Part shown: positions 14,001-24,200 of the stretch, piece after piece
Numbering within the stretch: position 1 is the stretch's first letter
How the letters are laid out: every line of letters begins with the position of its first letter
Made by a program: the position numbers and the translations under genes
Source: Mytilus galloprovincialis
Lineage: Eukaryota > Mollusca > Bivalvia > Mytilida > Mytilidae
Reading direction: 5' to 3'
DNA length: 64,000 nt
NCBI RefSeq assembly: GCF_965363235.1
Contig: NC_134843.1
Location: 92,661,795 to 92,725,794, forward strand
The notes under the pieces: model-generated
What the model was told of the DNA's origin: nothing
The model's database searches: none
Seen by the model: the letters and a program-made list of their open reading frames with translations, nothing else

Positions 14001-17000
14001 AAATGTCTAAATTTAATAACTGAAAGGTAGATATTCATATGCTTAATGATAGTTAATTGCTGAAATGATTGCCTTTTTAATTATAAATGTATATTGAGCA
14101 TCTATTAAAATCATCAAAATTTCATGAAGAGAATTGATTTGTAGGTATTACAGAGGAGGTGGTCTTGAGTTGGATTGAAGATGAAAAAGTTATGGTTACC
14201 TCATCTCAGAACGAACCAACATGTAAGTGTATTGTATTTAATTTTTAAATAAGTGGGCTTGCTGTATTGCCATCTTAATATCATAATATTTTAACATGAT
14301 AATCATATATGTCACATATGAACTGAAATAAGTAAATTAATGATATCTGAATGCAAGTTCATTAGTTATCCATAAATATCACTGTAACATTCTAGAAAAA
14401 GATTAGTAGAATCTTACAGTCATTTATTTCAGTGATGTGATGATTATAGAAATAAGGGCTGTTCCAGAAAATACTATGTCACCCCCAGGGAAGGCATTTT
14501 TTTTAATTTTATGTGGGTGCTTGTTTTTGAAATACCAAAATGCAAAGGAAGTGTTGTTCTAATTTATTTTTATTTCTGTGGGTGGTGGGGATTAAAAAAA
14601 AGGGCCTTCCTGGGGGGGGGGGGCATCGTATTTGCTGGAACAGCCCTTAAACCAGTACTGGTGAATATTTTCCAATTAGATTTTTTATAGTTGATCACAA
14701 TAAATAATTTGTTCAATCAATTACTTAATATTATAACAATCTGTTTATTTATTCCAGTAACCTTAACAACCCAGGAACAGTACTCTTTGGAACTAGAAAA
14801 GATGGATGATTTGAGGTATATTTTGTTATTGTAATTTAGGACAAAAACTGATATTATTACAAAGGGCGTGGAATTTTAATTTTTTGGTTTATAGATCTGT
14901 CAATGAATTTAAGTTTTGTTAGGTAAATTAAAAAAGGGAAAAAATTATAAAGGCATAAACATGTATAGCATATTATTCTGTAGTTAAACAATATGTGAAT
15001 AAGGTTTTTCTGTCTTTTGTTAATGAATTTGTATGTAAACAAAATGAGCTGCACCTTAAAATTTTAATGTAACTCGATCACATACCTATATAATGGGAAA
15101 AAGTGTACTTTAGACTGTTTGACATTGCATGTTTTTCGTAAGTAGAATGTTTGATATTGCCATGTTAATTTGTATGCTTGAATAATGCTTTATAGTGAAA
15201 TAAAAAAAGTTGACTTTAATTTCAGAAAAAGAGTTCCCCCTGCCAAACTGGAAGAAGATCAAACATATAAGAAGTAAGTTATTATTTATTATCACTCATA
15301 TATAAAGTTTGGGTCTTTAAGTTCATATTATACTTTTATCTCAAGTAGTCACATATAGTATAATGTCTTGTTGAAAGTGCAAGTTTTCAGTAATTAATCC
15401 ATTTTCCTGTCATTGTATAACTGAATATGTAAACTATTAAAAAAAAACTGAATATGTAAACTATTAAAAAAAATCTAATTTGTGAAACAAGAAAATATTC
15501 ATACTGTTGAACAACTGTACCAAAAGCTTCTAAACTTTAATTGAATGTTCCTAATTGAGTCTATGGTAAACATGTCCACCATTGTTAAAGATAGAACAAA
15601 GGGGATAAATGCTGTTTTTGGCTTGAAAACATAATAAATTGTCAAACTATAACTATAAAAAAGAAGATTTGCCAATGAGACAACTCTTCACAAGAGACCA
15701 AATGACACAGAAATTAACAACTATAGGTCACTGTATGGCCTTCAACAATGAGCCAACCCCATACCGCATAGTCAGCTATAAAATGCCCAGAAATGACAAT
15801 TGTAAAACAATTCAAGCGATAAAACTAACGGCCTTATTAATGTACAAATAAAGAAAAGTGTTTATAGGCAGGCAGTTTATATAGAACTGTTATTATTAAT
15901 TTGTGTTGAATAACAGTAAATGATGATGCTTTTTTTCAGGTTGACTTCAACTATACAAAAGTTGCAGCGGAAATTGAAAGAAAAATGGGACATTACTGCT
16001 GATCATGATGTATATGAAACAAATTTGGCTGCAGCCAAGGAGAAAAGCAGGAATGTTGTCTTGGTTAAATTGGGAGGCTTAGTTTCAGAGAGACATTTTC
16101 TGCTGGAGTTAGTGAAGAAATATGCCAGTTTGTATAATTTTTTTAATTCTCTTTAGATTCAGTATATTTTAATTATTTTCAATGAGTGTGCATTTTGATT
16201 AACGTTTGCTTATCTGTATGTTCCATTGTATTCTTTATACATGGATAGGGAAATTAACACTGTATAACACAGTTAAATTAATCTTAATTTCGCACTCAGA
16301 AGACTTGGAGGTTTTGGTTTAAGTGCATTTTCAGTATGACTAAATGGAACATCAAATATAATTGATTGTTTCTTATAAAAAAAGAAACATAGTTGTGCTA
16401 AAATGGTTTTTAAACAGTAAATTTAAATAAGGACAATATCATTGATAATTCATGGAAACACACACTCAAGAGAAAAAATATCCACCCAGTTATTGATAAT
16501 ACTATTATACTAATACTATCATGCTTCTCTTTTTTTTATACAAGTGTATTTAAAATTTAAAAACTTATTGATTTTAAAAATCTTACGTTCTTGTTGACGT
16601 TATTTCAGGGGGACAAAGCATTGCCATCAGACTGTGCAGACAATTAAAGAAGACTGGCAACAAAATACACCATACAATTAAGGAATACAATAACATAGGA
16701 GGTCCAACAACAACCCTGCCATTGAATATACTATTCAATGATATAAAAGATCGCAATGGGGATATTTGGAAGACAATTGATCTTCAAGATTCGGGGGAAA
16801 TTCCTGCTGAAATTAAACAAAGAGCTGTCAATGCAAAATCACTGATTGAACGATCAAAAGAGGAGAAAAGTCTTTTAAGGCTGGAGATGAAGTCTACTCT
16901 TGACTGGCATTTTATGCAACATTCAATCCTATTAGATGCATTCAATCATACAAGAGATGGTAAAAGAGCATGCATTGTCAAAGAAGGTCTTTACATTGAA

Positions 17001-17345
17001 ACAAAGTTGTCACATTTAGAAAATTGTTTCAGATTATACCTAGACAGTGAAATCAAAACTCCTAATGTTTTCTTTGAAATGATAGAAATGGGTGAAAATA
17101 GCAATGGTCAGGAATTTGAGAGTTTGCTTAGAGATCGAAATAATATGGACAATTTCAATTTTTGTGAAGATGATGATGTTGAGGATGATGACAATGATGA
17201 TGATGTTGAAGATGATGACAATGATGATGATGTTGAGGATGATGTTGAGGATGATGACAATGATGATGATGTTGAGGATGACAATGATGATGATGTTGAG
17301 GATGATGACAATGATGATGAGGATGAGAATTACGATGATTACTAG
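2034..17345 (+). CDS. KDZ-superfamily (Zisupton-like) transposase, 16 exons
   Basis: Predicted transposase of the surrounding element; it would bind the inverted repeats and cut and join DNA in the nucleus. Exons: 2034-2340, 3496-3734, 4239-4347, 5323-5555, 6010-6129, 6714-6881, 8630-8766, 9189-9303, 11315-11398, 11964-12144, 12963-13052, 14145-14222, 14758-14815, 15226-15273, 15940-16127, 16609-17345. All introns are GT-AG, all phases match, and the product is 963 residues (927 if the in-frame ATG at 2142 is used). A CxC2-like zinc cluster uses C140, C143, C152, C155, C162, C165, H170 and H176. CPAC leads into SFDADFQLVRK (D345). MYDIAC gives D466. FHCYGHKMACQ and then TDGESLERLW (E521/E524) complete the KDZ core. 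A strongly acidic tail covers about 905-963. No frameshift or internal stop is seen, so it looks intact. Family assignment is by motif recognition; exon joins are inferred from splice signals. Confidence 0.85.
4405..4700 (+). repeat. Interspersed repeat in transposase intron 3
   Basis: It begins 'agatgtggcgtgattgccaa' and runs through 'gagacaactctccac' and 'cccataccatattgtcagc'. The same family recurs at 15655-15850 (+), 12655-12790 (+), 36940-37065 (opposite orientation) and elsewhere. I remember it as one of the commonest mussel repeats. It has no ORF and lies wholly inside an intron. Confidence 0.6.
6885..7215 (+). repeat. Interspersed repeat with partial foldback, copy 1
   Basis: It starts a few bases after the splice donor of transposase exon 6 and shares long near-identical stretches with 40495-40930 ('attcttcggcaatttatccc', 'tgacgtcac' motifs, 'gtggataaatatcgta'). 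This copy lacks the left arm of the foldback that the other copy retains. No coding sequence. Confidence 0.65.
7277..8312. mobile_element. Non-autonomous hAT-like (5-bp TSD) transposon
   Basis: The ends are CAGGCCTCTACATTAAC on the left and, reverse-complemented, CAGGGCTCGACATTAAC on the right, flanked by the direct repeat CGTTA (7272-7276 and 8313-8317). CAGGG-type termini fit hAT elements, and a 5-bp duplication fits the hAT5 group. The interior carries several CTTGTCCGA motifs near both ends and no ORF of note. It sits in transposase intron 6. Confidence 0.7.
8429..8600 (-). repeat. Interspersed repeat, reverse copy
   Basis: This reverse-oriented copy matches the family at 34160-34455 and 34600-34860, sharing 'cattatgttttctggtctgt' and 'gtccatagtacac' in complement. 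It is a short non-coding element in transposase intron 6. Confidence 0.6.
11800..11930 (-). repeat. Interspersed repeat fragment
   Basis: 'ggcactcataccacatcttc' and the preceding 'cctataatttttaac' match copies at 52205-52380 and 62575-62705, and the complement of 12655-12790. It ends about 30 bp before transposase exon 10. Confidence 0.5.
12382..12569. mobile_element. MITE, 188 bp, 3-bp TSD
   Basis: The termini GGGCTATTCCATTTAAACAT and its complement at the other end form inverted repeats of over 20 bp, followed inward by matching 'ccaggaaggca' arms. It is flanked by TCA on both sides (12379-12381 and 12570-12572). Short GGG-starting ends with a 3-bp duplication recall PIF/Harbinger-type MITEs, but I cannot prove the family. 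Confidence 0.65.
12655..12790 (+). repeat. Interspersed repeat fragment
   Basis: 'gtggtatgagtgccaatgaa' and 'gccttcaacatgga' match the dispersed mussel-type family also seen in complement at 11800-11930. It lies in transposase intron 10. Confidence 0.5.
13125..13284. mobile_element. 160-bp foldback MITE
   Basis: The left arm AGATTCTTACATCGT pairs with the right arm ACAATGTAAGAATCT, and the similarity continues inward through 'cagtggattatc' and 'gataatccactg'. Its size and layout match the foldback at 40770-40930, so they probably belong to one family. Confidence 0.6.
14456..14646. mobile_element. MITE, about 190 bp
   Basis: The ends GGGCTGTTCCAG and CTGGAACAGCCC are exact inverted complements, with internal 'aaggcatttt' and 'gggccttcctgg' arms like the MITE at 12382-12569. 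A G homopolymer lies near the right arm. The flanking duplication is not clear. Confidence 0.6.
15655..15850 (+). repeat. Interspersed repeat in transposase intron 14
   Basis: It is the same family as 4405-4700, sharing 'gccaatgagacaactcttca' and 'ccccataccgcatagtcagc'. An accidental 70-codon ORF runs through it. Confidence 0.55.
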
Positions 17346-17846
17346 GACAAAGATGATGTTGATGAATCAGAGGGAGTTGGCAGAGACACTTTAATTAATT
17401 GATTCAATGACTATTTGTACATGTGTATCATGAAACAATATTTGAAGAAATTGTATCTTTTAAAATGGCATATGTTTTAGGAAATTTTTCAAATCAACAT
17501 TTATGTACCTCTGAAAAAAATATATTTTGTTGTCTTTAACTTTTGGTGAAATGAAATCCTTATGCATTCAAAATGTGATTTCCAGAACAGTATGAAACCC
17601 TCTGGCGTACTGAAAAGTCATTAGGTTGCAAGTCACTGGCGTAAATAGAAAAATCTTGAACTTGACTTGTTACAATCAAATCTTGCCAATGGTATTTTGG
17701 TTGTTATTAAATCATATGTCATTTGATAAGGTACATCATAAATGTTTTATGTGTGAAAAAATCATATGCCTATATCAAAGTCCTGATTTTTCTACTTTTG
17801 AATTTTTTTTTTGTTAAAATTTATGATAAGGCTATTGCTAAGGGAT

Positions 17847-18720
17847 CAATTAAAGAAGACTGGCAACAAAATACACCATACAATTAAGGAATACAATAAC
17901 ATAGGAGGTCCAACAACAACCCTGCCATTGAATATACTATTCAATGATATAAAAGATCGCAATGGGGATACTTGGAAGACAATTGATCTTCAAGATTCGG
18001 GGGAAATTCCTGCTGAAATTAAACAAAGAGCTGTCAATGCAAAATCACTGATTGAACGATCAAAAGAGGAGAAAAGTCTTTTAAGGCTGGAGATGAAGTC
18101 TACTCTTGACTGGCATTTTATGCAACATTCAATCCTATTAGATGCATTCAATCATACAAGAGATGGTAAAAGAGCATGCATTGTCAAAGAAGGTCTTTAC
18201 ATTGAAACAAAGTAGCCAAATTTAGAAAAGTGTTGCAAATTTTACCTTGACAGGACAGGGAAATCAAAACTCATATTAGGGGTATTCAATGGAAGGCAAT
18301 AAAATCCTTAATTGATAGTGCTAACAAAAATAAATTTCCTACATCAAAGTCATGATTTTTTGTAGTTTTTCATGGTTAAAAATTATGATAAGGTTATTGT
18401 TTGGGGATGATTAATCTTCAAAACAGTGTTGAAATTCCTACTGAAATTAAAGAACAAGATGTCAATGCAAAATTACTAATCAAAAGAGGATAAAAGTCTG
18501 TAAGGCTGGAGATGAAGTCTACTCTTGACTGGCATTTTATGCAACATTCAATCTTAATATGCATTTAATCATACAAGAGATGGTAAAAGAGCATGCATTG
18601 TCAAAGAAGGTCTTTACATTGAAACAAAGCAGCCAAATTTAGAAAAGTGTTGCAAATTATAACTTGACAGTTCAATCAAAACTTTCGTTTTCTTTGAATG
18701 GATAGAAATGGGTGAAATTA
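17847..18720 (+). pseudogene. Partial tandem copies of the transposase last exon
   Basis: 17847-18212 repeats 16641-17006 of the true last exon with one difference that I can see (an Ile codon becomes Thr), then meets a stop where the original continues, and it lacks the acidic tail. A third, more eroded copy covers about 18481-18720 with small indels. Downstream 3'UTR-like sequence is also repeated. No splice acceptor precedes these copies, so they are probably untranslated debris of tandem duplication in the 3' region. The near identity of copy 2 points to a recent event. Confidence 0.8.
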
Positions 18721-19410
18721 GCAATAGAAATTTGAGAGTTTGCTATTTTAGTATCTTTAACTTTTGGTTAAAGGAAATTATAATGATTGTCAAAAAATGA
18801 CTTGCCAAACAGAATGAAACCCTCTGGTGCACTGTGATGGTCTTTAAATTAAAAGTTTTCTTATTTATAAAAGAGTTACAAATTATACCTTGACTGTGAA
18901 ATAAACACTTGTAATTTTTTTTTTTGAAATGGGTGAACATAGCAATGGTCAGAAATTTGGGTTCTCTTCGGAATGAAAATCATATTGACTATAATTTTAT
19001 AATAACACATAAATTATAAATAATTTGATGAAATTTTATATAGAGAATTGAAACCAAATGACTAATAAAAAATCCTTTAAATAGTACAAGGTAGTCCAGT
19101 AAAAGAGCTTGCATTGTGAAAGAGTCTTTTTTTTTCTATTGAAGGCCAATAATAATTAAAAATTAGAAAATGCTAAAAATTAATCGACTTCCAGGCATAA
19201 GCAGGTCATTGTTAAACTATTGAACTTGAACTACCAATATTTTTTACTCTAATTTATTGGTGTGTTTTGTTCATAATAAGAAACCAATAGGTCTCCAATT
19301 AACTCATTTCACGACAATCAAATTCATGATTAATGCCTAAAAAAAAAATGTAAATTTTACAAGCAATTTACAAATTTAAAAAAAAGTTGTATAGGATCCT
19401 TTTGTTAATT

Positions 19411-20310
19411 GTGCAGTATATAGAAATTATGTATTTCTGTTTATTGAAGCATTGTTATGTAAATAAAGTTATTTATTGTGATTTTTGAAATTTGATCTGT
19501 CAGACTGTTCATATAAATTTTGAAGCAATATTTAATAAAATAATCTGTTTTCAAATGACATATATTTTAGGAAACTTTTAAAAGAAACACTTCTGTAGCT
19601 CTTGAAATAAAATATTTAACTTTTGGTGAAATGAAATCTTTATACATACAAAATGTGATCTGCAGAACAGGATGCAACCCTCTGGCGTACTGTGAAAAGT
19701 CGTAAGGTTGTAAGTCACTGGCGTAGATGGAATAAGCTCGTAAACTTGACCTGCTGCAAATCAAACCTTGTTTATGATATTTTTACAAATTTTAAAATAA
19801 GATGTATAGGATCTTTTTATTAATTGTGCAGTATATAGAAATTATGTATTTCTGTTTATTGAAGCATTGTTATGTAAATAAAGTTATTTATTGTGATTTT
19901 TGAAATCTGATCTGTCAGACTGTTTATATAAATTTTGAAGCAATATTTAATAAAATAATCTGTTTTCAAATGACATATATTTTAGGAAACTTTTAAAAGA
20001 AACACTTCTGTAGCTCTTGAAATAAAATATTTAACTTTTGGTGAAATGAAATCTTTATACATACAAAATGTGATCTGCAGAACAGGATGCAACCCTCTGA
20101 CTACTGTGAAATGTCGTAAGGTTGTAAGTCACTGGCGTAGATGGAATAAGCTCGTAAACTTGACCTGCTGCAAATCAAACCTTGTTATGATATTTTTATA
20201 TGAATATATATGTCATTTGATAACTGATAACATATATCATAAATGTTCGTTGTGTATTTGTTTTGATTTATTTGACTTTAAAGTTTTTCAATGGTCAAAA
20301 TTATGATACT
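19411..20310 (+). repeat. Tandem 415-bp repeat of transposase 3'UTR-like sequence
   Basis: The unit starting 'gtgcagtatatagaaattat' occurs at 19411 and again at 19826, period 415, with very few changes. It includes 'gtaaataaagttattta', a plausible AATAAA polyadenylation region, and a segment ('aacttttggtgaaatgaaat') also present after the true stop codon at about 17538. It appears to be amplified 3'UTR. Confidence 0.7.
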
Positions 20311-20324
20311 AGTGTAGAAGAGAT

Positions 20325-21230
20325 GAGTAAAGGCCCTATATAACATGCATACATCAATGAGGCAGAGATATTTGGTGGGTCAAGGCTCTATATAACATGC
20401 ATACATCAAATTGAATGAGACGCAATTATTCAATAGGTATAACTCTATATAACATGCATACATCAATGAGGCAGAGATATTCGGTGGGTATAGGCTCTAT
20501 ATAACATGCGTACATCAAATTGAATGAGACGCAATTATTCAATAGGTATAACTATATAACGTGCATACATCAATGAGACAGATATTCCTTGGGTATAGGC
20601 CATATATAATACCCAATCATTAATAAGGCAGAGATAATTAATGTGTATAGGCCCTATAAAACATTCATAAACAAGCGAGACTATAGCTATAGGGTTAAGC
20701 ACTTTTTACACCACTGACTGACAAGATTTCGATGAGACTATAAACCCATTAGAGATATTAGATGAGTATAGGCCCTACATAACGTTCAAACACAAATGAG
20801 ACCGAGATATTCAGTGGGTCTATATAACATGCATACACCCATGAGATAGAGGTTATTCAGTGGTTATAGGCTCTCTAAACGTTCATACACCAATGAGAAA
20901 GCTATTTGATTGGTATATGCCGTATATATCGTGCATGCACCAATAAGGCGCAGCTATTCGATGGGTAAAGGAACTTTATAACGTTCATACAACAATAAGA
21001 CAGACATATTCGGTTGGTAAAAGCCTATAATTATAACATTCATACTCCAATAAGACTATTATTCAATGGGTATATGGCTAAAGGCTCTATATAGCAAGCA
21101 CGAACCAACGAGTTATTCAATACATATAGGGCCTATATGACGTTCATACATCAATGAGACAAAGTTATTTGGTGGATATATATGCCGAATATATCGTTCA
21201 TGCACCAATGAGGCCAGATAACATATATTT
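20325..21230 (+). repeat. Degenerate tandem repeat, about 60-bp period
   Basis: The phrases 'ctatataacatgcatacatc' and 'gaggcagagatattcggtgg' return roughly every 55-65 bp with growing divergence toward the right. There is no ORF. It runs directly into the satellite that starts at about 21230. Confidence 0.75.
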
Positions 21231-24200
21231 GATGAAATTCACGATGTCTTGAGAGTTGTCTTATTGTTAGTGTTATTCATTGTTGAAGGCCAGATAACGT
21301 ATAATTGATGAAATCTATGATCTCTGCAGAGTTGTCTTATTGTATGGATTATTCATTGTTGAAGGCCAGATAATATATAATTGATGAAATCCATCATCTT
21401 GTGGAGAGTTGTCTTATTGTAAGGATCATTCAGTGCTGAAGGCCAGATAACGTATAATTAATGAAATCCATAATCTCTGGTGGAGAGGTATCTTATTGTA
21501 ATGATTATTCATTGTTGAAGGCCAGATAACATAATTGATGTAATCTACGATCTCTGGTGGAAAGTGGTCTTCTTGTTAGTATTACTCATTGTTTAAAGGC
21601 CAGATAACGTATAGTTAATGAAATCCATCATCTCTGGTGGAGAGTTGTCTTATTAGTTTTATTCATTATTGAAGGCTAGATAACATATAATTAATGAAAT
21701 CCGCGATCTCTTGTTGAAAGTTATCTTACTGTAATGATTATTCATTGTTGAAGGCCAGATAACGTAAAATTGATGAAATCTACGATCTCTGGTGGAAAGT
21801 TGTCTTCTTGTTAGTTTTATTTATTGTTGAAGGCAAAATGATATATAATTGATGAAATAGAGTTATCTTATTGTAAGTATTATTCATTGTTGAAGGCTAG
21901 ATAACATATAATTAATGAAATCCGCGATCTCTTGTTGAAAGTTATCTTATTGTAATGATTATTCATTGTTGAAGGCCAGATAACGTATAATTGATGAAAT
22001 CTACGATCTCTGGTGGAAAGTTGTCTTATTGTTAGTTTTATGACACTGGCTACGGTTACATGGAAATGTAACAATTGTTACATTGGAGACTAATTGCCGG
22101 AATGCAAAGTTGGGTAAGGAACCGATTAATTAAAATGTAACTATAATTATTGAGGCTACGGTTACATGACTTTATTGTTACAAGAAAAAACAGCAATGTA
22201 CGCTAGATTTAATATTAAACTTTAAAAAAAAAAGGGGGGCTCGCGGGTCTAAATCGATTTTTCAGTATATAAATATAAATAATAATATTATTATTCAACA
22301 AATGGTGTTAAAATAGTTTTACGTATTAATGGTTTTGATGTTCTTAAAGATACTACTCCAGATTAGGAGTGTCCTAGGCGAAAAATATAATAGGCCAATG
22401 GTTTCACTTTTAAGTATGTAACTGCACACCTCTCTAATTACTGTCATTATACTTTGAACAATGGATGAAGAGATTCCCAATTTTGTTTAGGGTGAAAAAT
22501 TTAAATCTTGGGATGCGTTTTAAACGAAACTGAATCAATATCAAGACACAAACTTCTTACAGCTATACAAACGCAGTTCTAAAAAAAGCAAAGTCTGCTA
22601 ACTGTAAATACTGGGAACTTCTGTATGTACATGTATCCATGAAGGACGTAATTTCGTTCATCAAAAATGTGTCGGACTTAAACATATGCTTTAAAAACCA
22701 CTTACTGGATTTGTAGAAACTGTCATTGTAAATAAAAAATTACAGTAAAGAAATTGTATGTAATAAATGTATGTATTGTAAATATAAAATAAATGTCTTC
22801 AACTTTTATTATTTAGTACATATTACTAGTCCCATCGTACATTGCTGTTTTTCGTGTAACAATAACGCAATGTAACCGTAGCCTCAATAATTATTGTTAC
22901 ATTCGTTAACAGGTCCTTACCCAACCATGCATTCCGGAATTTAGTCTCCAATGTAACAATATTATTTTTATTATTGTTATATTTCCATGTAACCGTAGCC
23001 AGTGCCTAGTTTTATTCATTGTTGAAGGCTAGATAACATATATTTAATGAAATCCGCGATCTCTTGTTAAAAGTTATCTTACTGTAATGATTATTCATTG
23101 TTGAAGGCCAGATAACGTATAATTGATGAAATCTACGATCTCTGGTGGAAAGTTGTCTTCTTGTTAGTTTTATTTATTGTTGAAGGCAAAATGATAATTG
23201 ATGAAATAGAGTTATCTTATTGTATTATTCATTGTTGAAGGCTAGATAACATATAATTAATGAAATCCGCGATCCCTTGTTGAAAGTTATCTTATTGTAA
23301 TGATTATTCATTGTTGAAGGCCAGATAACGTATAATTGATGAAATCTACGATCTCTTGTGGACAGTTGTCTTCTTGTTACTTTTATTTATTGTTGAAGGC
23401 AAAATGATATATAATTGATGAAATAGAGTTATCTTATTGTAAGTATTATTCATTGTTGAAGGCCAGATAACGTATAATTGATGAAAACCACGATCGTTTT
23501 AGGAGATTGTCTCATTGTAAGGGTTGTTCATTGTTGAAGGCCAGATAACATTACGATCTCTGGTGGAAAGTTGTCTTCTTGTTAGTTTTATTTATTGTTG
23601 AAGGCAAAATGATATATAATTGATGAAATAGGGTTATCTTAATTATTGTAAGTATTATTCATTGTTTAAGGCCAGATAACGTATAATTGATGAAAACCAC
23701 GATCTTTTGTGGAGATTGTCTCATTGTAAGGATTGTTCATTGTTGAAGGCCAGATAACATATAATTGATGAAATTCACGATGTCTTGAGAGTTGTCTTAT
23801 TGTTAATGTTATTCATTGTTGAAGGCCAGATAACATATAATTGATGAAATCTATGATCTCTGCAGAGTTGTCTTATTGTATGGATTATTCATTGTTGAAG
23901 GCCAGATAACATATAATTGATGAAATCCATCATCTAGTGGAGAGTTGTCTTATTGTAAGGATCCTTCAGTGCTGAAGGCCAGATAACGTATAATTAATGA
24001 AATCCATCATCTCTGGTGGAGAGGTATCTTATTGTAATGATCATTCATTGTTGAAGGCTAGATAACATATAATTAATGAAATCCGCGATCTCTTGTTGAA
24101 AGTTATCTTATTGTAATGATTATTCATTGTTGAAGGCCAGATAACGTATAATTGATGAAATCTACGATCTCTTGTGGACAGTTGTCTTCTTGTTAGTTTT

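Noticed and set aside
17092-17394. Met/Leu-rich (+) and Ser/Thr-rich (-) ORFs over the acidic tail
   Set aside because: They are alternative-frame readings of the GAT-rich minisatellite in the transposase exon.
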